DNA from: Morinoia aosen
Lineage: Eukaryota > Arthropoda > Malacostraca > Amphipoda > Talitridae
Direction: 5' to 3'
Assembly (NCBI GenBank): GCA_030386875.1
Contig: CM059558.1
Location: 10,921,501 to 10,985,500 of the forward strand
Length of the DNA: 64,000 nucleotides
Below the pieces are notes generated by a model that was given only the letters and a program-made list of their open reading frames with translations, was not told where the DNA came from and did no database searches. The translations under genes and the position numbers were made by a program. Shown one piece after another: positions 1 through 10,239 of the stretch (position 1 is its first letter; the number at the start of each line of letters is the position of its first letter).

Positions 1-1274
1 ATCTTTATTTACTAAACTCTCTACTAGAACTACTGGGAATGAGTTTACAAAAATAATTCTATCTTCTTCATACTTCCTATGTTCATGAATATTCAGAATA
101 GAACTTGCAAATGAATCAAATGAATATGAACTGTTCTGTAAACTTGTTCAGTAATCTATCCAGAATACTTTGATATGAATACCACTGCTCTAGTTTCAAA
201 ACAGTTGGACGAACAACACTACTCGCAACTAAGTTAAAAAAATTAAACTCAGCTTGAGCTCGCCAACCGACGAGAAAAATCTGAGGATGAGCATAACCAT
301 ACCCTCGCCACAACATCCCGGTTGATCGCCACAACATCCCGGAAAACAATCAATAAAACATCAATAAACATGTTTTTGGCATCTGATGCAATACTACGTC
401 ATAATTTATCTAATGCAATAATTGCGAAAAACACAGTCAAAACCTCACTCGCGGCTATTGCAGAGGTAGTAACCGCCACTACGCTGCACGATGACTCACT
501 GTCTTTAACTGACAGACCGAGGGATTTCGAGTCATGACTCACGAGGGCTTTCAACAAGCCCCTGGATCAAATTTTAAGTTACCGTAAAAATTGGCTTACA
601 GACAAAAACTTTTGAACGTTCGAAATAATTTTTTGTAAAGTACATAATACTAGACGAAAAAATATTGCATATATTTTACGTGTGTGTGCAAGGATGTAGA
701 GGTGTATTATATTATAATTTTTTTTTATTCAGTTCTAATTCAAACTAGCAAGGCTAGCGTAAAATAAAAATTGATCTTCAGTTTTTTCTAAGGAGTGGTG
801 TATGTGACATTTTCAAGCACGCAACGACTAAATTCGTTTTTTACGGTTTAAGTTTAAAATTTGCTGACATCGTCAAATATACTAATTCTTCAAGTTCAAC
901 GATTAAAAAAAACATCTTTTCATGACAATTTTAAAAGACCGAATGATTAAACTGATCGTGACATTAAGTACCTTAGCAGCTTTAACTCTTCCATGATTTA
1001 TCAAACAATTTCAGCTGATAGGTAACATTTCGTTGAAGAACGAAATTAAAACAAATCCACATCAATCGTAAGCATATAAATGGACGCAAGTAAGAGAACC
1101 GATGTTTTTATTGTAAGCAGAGTAAGGTAAAGTGTTCATTTACCATGTTGTGAACATTTTGACAGAAAAATGTATATGGAATAAAATATTCGACCTATTG
1201 TTTTAAGCATAATTCACTGTACGCAACAATGTCGAAACACACATTTTGACATTTTCACACCACCTGCAGTACTT
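1..1274. other. unassigned AT-rich DNA
   Basis: I see no recognisable gene or element. Short frames at 116-349 and 322-537 overlap on opposite strands and resemble nothing I know. Confidence 0.5.
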
Positions 1275-1276
1275 TG

Positions 1277-1750
1277 TTTGCAGCGCATCATCGGCAACAC
1301 ACCATCGGCAGCACACTACCGGCAGCACACCACAGGCAGCACACCACCGGCAGTACAACCACCTGCAGCACACCACCGGCAGCACACCGCCTGCAGCACA
1401 CCATCGGCAGCACACCACCGGCAGCACACCACCGGCAGCACACCACCGGCAGCACACCACTTGCAGCACACCACCGGCAGCACACCGCCTGCAGCACACC
1501 ACCTGCAGCACACCACCTGCAACACACCGCAGGCAGCACACTACCTCCAGCACACCACCGGCAGCACACCACCGACAGCACGCCACCGGCAGCACACCGG
1601 CCGCACACCACCGGCAGCACACCACCGGCAACACACCACCGGCAGCACACCACAGGCAGCACACCACATGCAGTACACCCCCGGCAGCACACCACCGGCA
1701 GCACACCACTGGCAGCAAACCACCGGCAGCACACCACCTGCAGCACACAT
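1277..1750. repeat. 14-bp GC-rich minisatellite, about 33 units
   Basis: The unit is close to CGGCAGCACACCAC and is repeated head to tail with scattered substitutions (CTGCAG, AGGCAG and similar variants) and a few indels. Because 14 is not a multiple of 3, three units make a 42-bp, 14-codon super-period. Five or more overlapping frames therefore stay open on both strands (His/Thr/Ala/Pro-rich on plus, Cys/Val/Ala-rich on minus). These frames are a by-product of the repeat and I do not call them genes. Confidence 0.95.
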
Positions 1751-1764
1751 TTGGAAGGCTCTAA

Positions 1765-2700
1765 ACCACAGATGGCCGCTGTCAAATGTTACAGCTGTTA
1801 AGCAACTGAAAATTTTGCGACTTCAAATCATCCATGGCCAACTATGAATTTCACATCCGAGCTCGACCGTGCGTAGTTAAGAGCGCGTTGAGGGAGTGTT
1901 AAGGCAGAGCAGGCCGAATAGCCTATAAATCGTACATAATTGACCCTCGCGTCCTTAATCCACCGGCAATACGTCCTTGATTGTCAATTGGGGTGCGTCG
2001 CACGGCAGGGTGCTTTACTGGCGATCGTTGAAAAGTTTGAGGATGGGTTAAAGAGTGTTGCTGAAAAATTCCAACTTATTTCAAGCTTCTCCTTATTCCT
2101 TTTTCACTGGGTTAAGACCTAACAAAACATCAGAACTGGAACGCTATTTCAATGATGCAGCAAAAAATAATGCAAGTTGAGTTTTGATACTTCATAGGTG
2201 AAAATAGCACAAGCTTATCTCATCGCATGAGTTTACTATGACAGCCCCCTAACTAAAAGGGAGCCCATTCAAACTTCGTGGTAGACTGCCTACTCTTTAG
2301 ATCAAGCCTGCAATGTAACACAGGCAAGTTATGCTAACGTTACACTGTAATTCAGATAGGAGATCGAAGAAATTCTCATTCATCGTATTTTCAGATCATG
2401 AACCTATTTCTATGAATTATTTACACATCAAGTTGAGGCTCGAACCACATGCTGAACGACTAACTATTTGTGAAAATTTATCGCCTAAATATTTTACGAT
2501 CAACAATATCTGAACGCAATTTGCCGATCATTTATCATCAATTTTTTTTGCGCTGACATCCTTAAGAAGAGAACCCCTTTAGGAAGATTTTCTTTAAAAT
2601 TGAACCTAGAGCAATGAAATTTAGTATACTGATAGGAATTTTTTTTAAATCATTTGTTGCTAATAAAAAATTGCGATTTTCCCTATAGAAAACGAGATAT
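1765..2700. other. unassigned AT-rich DNA
   Basis: No gene is recognised. Two 60-codon frames (1940-2122, 2331-2513) have no visible domain. Confidence 0.5.
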
Positions 2701-2719
2701 TTATAGAAAACGAGATTTT

Positions 2720-3062
2720 TAGGAGGGTTTTCAAATTGCATCTCCTCCTACAGTTTTTTGAGCTACAGCGATGATTTTGATGTCATTGGATGCAGAAACA
2801 CTTGTATTTTTCAAAAACTTGAATACACTTCTTCAAACTTTGAGTTTAAAATAAAAAAAAATAAAAAATTCCATGGCGTGTCTTCTTTCGTGAAATTTCG
2901 AAATTTATGACATCACAACTTTTGATCGGAAATGAATTTAGAATTTTCATTCAAGTTTTTAGAATGCCCACGTAATTTCGCATCCAATGATACCCAAATC
3001 ATTACTGTAGCTCGAAAACTGTAGGAGGAGATGCATTTGGAAACCCCACATTCCGATCCTCC
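2720..3062. repeat. foldback (inverted-repeat) element
   Basis: The left arm (about 2720-2800: GGAGGG, then GCATCTCCTCCTACAGTTTT, GAGCTACAG, CATTGGATGC) is repeated in inverse orientation at about 2981-3062 (GCATCCAATG, CTGTAGCTCGAAAACTGTAG, GAGGAGATGC, CCTCC). About 180 bp of non-repeated DNA separates the arms. There is no coding capacity, and it is probably a MITE or foldback remnant. The outer ends and any target duplication are not clear. Confidence 0.75.
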
Positions 3063-3064
3063 AA

Positions 3065-4757
3065 AAATTGGAAAACAAAGAAACAAACAATCTCTATTCT
3101 TCCTTATTTTTTTTATCGGGTCAGCTATGACCCTTGAAATCATTATACAGTGTTAAAGAGACATGGCAACGTCAAGCTGTGAAGAAACTGCCCAGGGGGA
3201 GGTGTAACATGAGAAAATATCACTTCCCCCTCCCCCCCCATACTTCAAACCCCCGTAGCGGGCGAACCAATGAACGTACGAACCTAATTTTTTCACAGGA
3301 TTTACCTGACATCTTACCCTTCCTATGGCAGCTAAAACCCAGTATCTCAAGAAAATTCGACATTCTGGGGGCACTCTTTCCTTAATAGAAGACTGGAGCT
3401 TTTTATCTTCGAGAACTATGAAACCTCACTTTAATGGTCGTGCCGTCAATTTTTTCGCTGGTCCCGGTAGTGGACCTATCTCGGTAGTTGCCTTATTGCT
3501 GAAAATTCATCAAGAAGTGCGATACAAAAATATTACTGACAAAGTGCATAACCTGTATGTTCCATAACCGGGCCGCCATCAAGAATATTAGCGTAGCTGA
3601 GGGCCAGAGCTTCATTTTAATTGTAGGAAGAACTATTTCCCTTCATTGACTAAAAAGTTCAGAATCTCATATTTTGAAATTGAGGACAAATATGCTAGAA
3701 AAAATCATTTATGCTAGTTAAAGTGAGTGTGAAGCATCACAGTCTCTAAGTCAAAGCAATAAGAAAAAGGATGGGTTGAAAATTAGGAAGACTGCTTGAA
3801 ATCGGTGTTTTTAGGACATCTGTATAAGTTAACTTCATTTCGAATTGCATGTACAATCACACTAGAATTCACCCTCTATTCTCACAGTTATCGACCGGGT
3901 GAGACAATCTTTTACGCATTTGTAAAGCTATCGCGTTTGAAAGTGCATATTTTTCAAATTATTGTCGTTGGAAGCTAGGAGTGAACAAACCAGAAAATAA
4001 GCGTCAATAGGCTATTGGAAGATAATCCGTTCATCAACAGTGTAACAGCGAAAATGGATTGCAATATTAATAAATTCAGCGCGAGATTATCTCTAGCGGA
4101 ATAGAAATAAGTTAGCATTGTAACATTGAATTTCAAGCCCTCTAATCAACGGTAGAGAACACAGGCTTTCATTTAGAAGACAGGGAAGAAAATCACGACT
4201 TCCAAGATCCCCATGGGGTTATTTTCAACTATTTTTTACATTGGGCTTCTGTTAATCAAAGCTCATGTGACCTTTCATACTTGCATTTGAATTAAACTTC
4301 TGCTGACGTTCTAATCAGCACGCTCAACAGGTTCAATATCAAGAGCCGCAATTCGTCGCCTAATTAGTCTCAATGAATTTACTTAGGCTCTAAAAATGTT
4401 AACACAATACCTGGAGTCCAGTATGAAAATTAAGAATTTTTTCAGTCTTGTTCTTTGAGGCTTATAGTCAACTGAGATTTATTTACTTGTAGTGTTTTGA
4501 CGTAATTCCACATGAACTATATTCTTTGTTTCACCAGTAGCATTAGTTATATGGTTATCGATCCGAGACGAAAAACTCTCAAATTCTTCTACGACCTGAT
4601 ATGAGACAAAGAACAGCCTAGTGTTACATTGAGGTTGAAGTGATATACAGTAATGGATTTAATTAATGCTAGGTGGCTGTAGCCGAGGAATGTGAATTAA
4701 CTTAAAATATACCAGCCAGCATGTCGACCTATGATATCAACAACCCAATTTCTGGCA
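3065..4757. other. unassigned DNA
   Basis: Short overlapping frames at 3134-3567 on both strands show no recognised domain. An upstream exon for the 4759-4977 candidate could lie here, but I cannot identify one. Confidence 0.4.
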
Positions 4758-4758
4758 G

Positions 4759-4977
4759 GTGCTACTGGGGGATATATCGCCATCTACACCCGGAAATTTC
4801 AGCGAGTTCACTTTGGTGGATATCATCGTCGGTCCGGTGTCGCCCATCGTCTGGCAGGAAATTGACGTGCTGCCACCTCGGTGCAGCAGATACGTAGCCC
4901 TCTACAAATACAAATTAGCCGCGGGTGAGATGAATTTGCTTCAGATTGCTGAAATTGAAGTGTACACATTATACTGA
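4759..4977 (+). CDS. possible terminal exon, F5/8-type C / fucolectin-like domain
   Basis: The 72-codon frame opens directly after a plausible splice acceptor (TTTCTGGCAG ends at 4758) and closes at TGA 4975-4977. Its C-terminal half has the layout of the end of a galactose-binding F5/8 C or fucolectin module: a Cys-containing turn, RYV in a beta strand, and the closing strand IAEIEVY, where family members typically have LCEVEVY. Only the last part of such a domain (~150 residues) would be here, so upstream exons are required. I could not find them. Base composition is richer in GC than the flanks. The alternative is a chance ORF or a processed or decayed fragment. Confidence 0.4.
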   Translation: MLLGDISPSTPGNFSEFTLVDIIVGPVSPIVWQEIDVLPPRCSRYVALYKYKLAAGEMNLLQIAEIEVYTLY

Positions 4978-7317
4978 ACTAAACATTACCGGGAGAGGGA
5001 AAATGTAGTCCAGTCCCGCCTTACGTGATTCTGCTGTGCTTTTAATTGCGACATTGTTAACGGACCTACTGAAAAGATTGCACCTTTATGATAACGATCG
5101 ATACGAGATGGAAGAAAATGAACGTACGTACTAACAAATAAAAATTAATTCCGACCAATTTTTGCGAAAGCAAACTAATTTCCTGTGAACTATCAATTAA
5201 CAGTTGCAAATTGTTCAACAATTCACCAGTTCATTGGGAATAATATATAGTTACTCATAATAACTATCAAACTCAACAATTAATTCACTCTGAAGGTAAA
5301 ATTAATAATTTGCGATTCTCCAGTTATTTATTAGAAATAGAAAACAATAAAACACAGAATTCTTGAAGAAGTAATTACCAGTAAAAAACTGTAGTCAAAC
5401 TTCAACCACTGGGATATTATTACAGAACAAAATGAAGTTATGGAATATCGGAATCCGTTGCAGCATTTTATGATTTGAAAAAACTGATCTTGTATACTTA
5501 ACCAAGGCCTTAATATCAATGAAAATTATATCACTTCAGTGTGGTGTCTTCACCACCTGATGAATCTGTTCGGCTCGACATGCAGTGAATTATTATTTAT
5601 GGCATCAATATCAGTCTGGACTGTAGTAGAATGGCTACATGATTTTGCATTGTCACAATGATAATAGTTATTGAAACAAAAATAATAGTTTTTCCATCCA
5701 GACTATTCGGGCTGTTTTATATCTGCCGTCAAAAATGTCATATCTGCTATAACAGTACTGTTGAACTTCGGATGTTAATTTCACTCTTGCTTACCTTCGA
5801 ATGCACTATAAGTGTCCTACTCGTGTTTCTGGGAAAACTTTGAACTACGTCCAAATGTGCTATCGGTTTGTGGATGCATTGTGTTTGTTTTTAAAATCCG
5901 TCTTCGTTCGTCCTTTGTGCATAGCATAGCGACAGTTTCCTTGATGTGATTTTGATTGCACTTATTCCATTCCAATAACTCATCTAAGAAAACAGTATGA
6001 ATGTTCTGAGCAAGCTTTTGAAAAAAAATCAATTACATTTTGCTAATTTTTAAAAGTAACGAGAGTCATGATGAACTTCATCATCAAGTTTTTTCTCTGT
6101 AATTCAAGAATGAAACGCGTGCATGATTGAAATGTCCCTGTAATCTCAGAATGTCTTCTGTGTCATTTGGTGATGAAATATTTCAGTCGCAAAGGACATT
6201 TTTAATTTTCTTCGAGCGTGCACTAAAAACTTCAGTTCTCATCATGAAATTTCTTCCTATGCCTTTAATTAATAGTGTAATATAGCGAAAAATGCAAGTT
6301 CTAGTTGGACAGACCAAAAGCTGGCAACGCTCGTGACGGCAACAATCACAGCCAGTCTTCTATTGGTCTCAGTCAACTAAACAACAAATGTTGGCTACAG
6401 TGTGTACATATTGTCAAATCGTGGTTAGTACTTACTCTTATTATTTCTAACTACCTACTACTAACTCTGCTCCACTTTTTCTATACATTCCAATCTATCT
6501 CCGCTTTACCCTCACTGACCACATGTCTGTTAATTGAGTATATTGAGCTTAGAGATATCCAAGAAGTGAGTGACTATTTGCTATATATACTGCTATTGAT
6601 GTGCTATTGTGTCTATTCATGTGGATTATATTGCTATGTCTATGTGGGGTGTAATCTATGCTGTGTTAGTGCTATATTAACACTATGGTGAAGCCTAGTG
6701 TGGGATTGTTATGTTCTGTGGCACAGGCTATCATAAATTGGCTACTTTGCTACTGCCATTACTACTAATATTATCTTAGTCAGATTCTGACAAATAGATA
6801 TTCATAATAAATGGCTGGATAAAATTTCCGAACGAACTTAAATTGGCTGTATTCTAGTCTACAATTAGACTGGTAAAGTCTTAACAACTCCAGAGCAAAT
6901 TCATGCTGAAGAAAGTGACTAGACTTTTAAATATCTAAGAGGATTACACACCAAGGCCATTTTTTTAATTAACATTTTCTTTCCAAATTTTCACGAATTA
7001 TAACTAAATTGGAAAGCGTATGACAGTTCATTTTATAATTCTGTCAAGCCATCTGTTCTATTGAGTTACGTTGCGCTATAGTTTGACCTTCAGCAGCGTG
7101 TTGATCTATGGATTGATCTATGACAGCGGCTTAACACTAAGAAAGCAAAGGCACGACGAGGGTTATTAACATCTCTCTCTCAACCTAACTAAACTGAAAC
7201 TGTCGATGTACCTAAGGTTTATGATTGGGTTGACCTCTGTGGTCTCAGCGATTCGAGAGTTTCGCTGTGAAGGAGAATTAATCACTCCTCGTATTTCGTT
7301 AGCACTATAGCTAGCCT
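4978..7317. other. unassigned AT-rich DNA
   Basis: A 128-codon frame at 6305-6691 is strongly hydrophobic and lies in AT-rich low-complexity DNA. It has no domain I recognise and I do not call it a gene. Nothing else is seen. Confidence 0.45.
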
Positions 7318-7411
7318 CTATGTAATTGAACTCCAACAAAAACTTTATTTCTCTATGTAATAAAACTTTATTCCTCTATGTAATTGAACTGCAACAAAAA
7401 TTTTATTTCTT
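7318..7411. repeat. short tandem repeat, about 3 units
   Basis: Three imperfect units of roughly 25-40 bp contain CTCTATGTAATTGAACT, AACAAAAA and TTTTATTTCT. The middle unit has an internal deletion. Confidence 0.7.
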
Positions 7412-7665
7412 GAAAGTTCTAGCGCTGTTGATTGAGTAAAATATTATACTGACATTTAAAATGACTTCAGTGGCAGTCAGAAAGAAGTTTTGTTCTCATG
7501 AGATAAACATTTTCCTGATACTCTAAGATTGACATTTTGCACAAACTGTCTATTTGGATTATGAAAGGTTAAAAATCCGAGCTTGGGTAACTCAAGATAG
7601 ACTGGGTTTCAAAACATGACATAAATCTGTTCCTATCGTATTTTTGCACACTTTGTCTGCCTATA

Positions 7666-8685
7666 AGGCCATCGAACGGTTTTTTCCTCGAAATTTTCAA
7701 AAAATAAATAAAAATACTTCTGGAGCGAAATAGGCTCTGAGGTTTTAACAGCATGTTTATAACAATCTAATAAACATTCATGGCCCATAAAATTTTTGAA
7801 ATTTATCCATACCCCCTTTCCCCCCCCCCCCCCTCCCCCTCCCCCTCAGAGAGAAATTTTTAAAAAATCACATTTCTCAGCCAATATTGTACATAGAGAT
7901 GATTAGTTTTTTTTGTTCGATTCACAATGAACTGGTCGACAAAGTTGAGATCCAGATTTTTGATGTTGCTTCAAAAAAAATTGGGAAGTTTTTGAAGTTT
8001 TTATCACCAAATATATTACATTTTAGTTATTACTTTGAATGGCAATGAAAAAAAAACCTATACTACTTATCAAAAAACAACTATGCAGGTTTATAGGACT
8101 CACCTTGATCTTTAATATGCAAAAAAGATCTCCTCCATAAGTGAAAAACTGTTGGAGATATACTTGAAAAAGTTTAGCGCTTTTTCCTAAAAAATGTTTA
8201 TTTTCTGTCGTGCGGGTTTATTTCTCCTACAGTTTTTCACTTATGAAGGAGATCTTTTCAGCATCGTAAAGATAAAGGTGAGTACTGTTAGGGTGAGATG
8301 TAGCTTTTCGGTAAGTTGATTAGAAATTTTTTGTAACCATTTGAAGAAAAAAAAATGAATGAAAAAACAATTTTTAATTCAAACATTTTTTACATTTTTT
8401 TTTGAAGCGATATCAAAAAACTGGATCTCAACTTTGTCGACCAGTTCATTTTGAATCGAATATAAAAAACTAATCATCTCTAGGTACAAAATTGGCCGAG
8501 AAATAGGATTTTTTAGAAATTTCTCTGTGAGGGGGGGGGGGATGGGTATTTTTAAAAATTTTATGGGCTATGAATGTTTATTAGATTGTTATAAACATGC
8601 TTATAAAACCTCAGAGCCTATTTCGCTCCAGAAGTATTTTTATTTATTTTTTGAAAATTTGGAGTAAAAATCCGTTCGATGGCCT
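7666..8685. mobile_element. 1.02-kb palindromic foldback element with TA flanks
   Basis: The entire element is an inverted repeat. The ends are AGGCCATCGAACGG and its complement CCGTTCGATGGCCT, each bordered by TA (7664-7665 and 8686-8687), as expected of a TA target duplication. The arms run inward for about 500 bp. They include matching poly-C (about 7818-7850) and poly-G (8529-8540) tracts and ACTGGTCGACAAAGTTGAGA on the left, with its complement on the right. They meet near 8165-8215 around a CTCCTACAGTTTTTCACTTA motif. There is no transposase ORF. TA flanks are typical of Tc1/mariner-type insertion, so this is probably a long-TIR MITE mobilised in trans. The family assignment is inferred. 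Confidence 0.88.
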
Positions 8686-8689
8686 TAAC

Positions 8690-10030
8690 ACTATCTGAAT
8701 GTCGTTTCAACGTATTTTGGAGGCTTCATTGAAGCTCTTACTGAGTGCACTTCTGCAGCCCTAGGATATCCTCTATACACCCACTACTTTTTGGAATGGG
8801 TAGCTCAGAGGCAGGGAAAGACCTTGCCTTCAAGATATTTTATGAACGTGAAAGTTCACTCATAATATGCAAAAAATTTTGTGCGTCGTTTGTGGGACTT
8901 TGAACGCAACTGGGGAATCGACAAGTGATATACCACGTCATGCGATGTGCAAAATGTACAACTTGACGCGAGGTATCACTTCATTGTACGCAGCTGTTAC
9001 GCATTTATTTAGAATTTATTACAGTCGCGTTTAATTTTCTTACTAAATTTAAGTTTATTGCCAGTTTTAAAGAACTCATGATATTACAGCCTGTCAGGAT
9101 ACTTTGCTCTAGGACGAGAAATTAATACCACACAGGCTCTCAGACGTTATGCTTAAATTGGTGTAAAATCGTTAAATGTTTTTTTTTACTTTCAGTACAA
9201 GAACAAAACTTTGCCTGCTTTTAAGATAACGTATGGCTAGTGAAGCCATTGGTATCAGGTGATTTAATTTTTTTTGCCACCTATTCTGAAGAAAATGATT
9301 GACTGGAGCCGTAAGAGATGGTTCAACCTGAAGAAACACCAGAGTTGTGGAAAACGAAAGCCTGTGAGGAATCTCTACAGCAAATTTTGCTTAATCGCTT
9401 TATTTCATTTCTCAAAAGGTTAATAAAAGTTCGAGGACACGAATAGGTTCAAACGTTAAATTTATTCTGACGCCTCTGAACACAAAGGCAGAAACTTCAA
9501 ATTTAGTAGGTCAATGTGACATTATTAATCTTTCGTTGCTTAAGGTGGCCAGTGGTTAAAACAATAAGTTAGTTAATGTGTTTAAAGGAACCCATTTGTC
9601 CTCGTAAATTTTTTATTGGGGTTAAAATTCGTGTATAATTTCAAGGCTTTAAATAGGCGCAAGAATCAATCCGGGCGTAGGATACCCACCACTCAAGCCT
9701 CCGATAAAACAGGCTTCGGTAATAAATTATTCAATGACGCATGACTGCTCCTCCAGTACCACATGATGGCCACCTCGAGTAGCTCGGTTGAAAGAGTCAA
9801 AGCTCGTGCAGCTCAAAGACTTCCGTTACCTGCCACAGAGCATGAGCGGAAGTTCTCACGACAGAGAGCAAACCAGTGAAAGCGTTGGCAAAAAGAGCAG
9901 CCCAACTGAGATCAGGGAAGCCCACGTTGACGCCCATATGATTAATATTCAGGTTGAAAATTTGATGAATTTACCTAATTCAGTGACATTTGTCTTACAG
10001 AAACAGGCTAAATTCGGGCTGCTATAGCAT
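8690..10030. other. unassigned DNA
   Basis: A 79-codon frame at 9788-10027 is rich in Ser, Lys and Glu but matches no domain I know. No other signal is seen. Confidence 0.4.
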
Positions 10031-10084
10031 AAGGTCTACCACACGGTAGTATAAGATCTATCTCTAGCTAGTACTACAGCGTGA

Positions 10085-10114
10085 GGTTAGGTTAGGTTGG
10101 GTTAGGTCAGGTTA
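10085..10114 (+). repeat. interstitial telomere-type repeat, (GGTTA)6 degenerate
   Basis: Six consecutive pentamers are present: GGTTA GGTTA GGTTG GGTTA GGTCA GGTTA. TTAGG/GGTTA is the canonical telomere repeat of most insects and many other arthropods. The run lies between a short imperfect inverted repeat (CACGCTGTAGTACTA complement at about 10068-10085, CACGCTATAGTAGTG at 10216-10230). It may therefore be part of a small MITE-like unit and not a healed break. Confidence 0.8.
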
Positions 10115-10239
10115 CTTATAGACATTACTTATTACCATCCATTTAATTCAGCGATAAGCACTTAATTTGAACATCTCAAACTGCTCATGAGTAGGCGATA
10201 TTTGGCGGTAGACCACACGCTATAGTAGTGCCATAAATT

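Noticed and set aside
1203..1847. Several overlapping ORFs of 69-189 codons on both strands
   Set aside because: They are all generated by the 14-bp minisatellite, and the composition is purely periodic on both strands.
6305..6691. 128-codon hydrophobic plus ORF
   Set aside because: It lies in AT-rich low-complexity DNA, is dominated by Leu/Tyr/Cys/Ile, and shows no domain, splice context or relative.
9788..10027. 79-codon Ser/Lys/Glu-rich plus ORF
   Set aside because: No recognisable motif. The length is within chance for the window.
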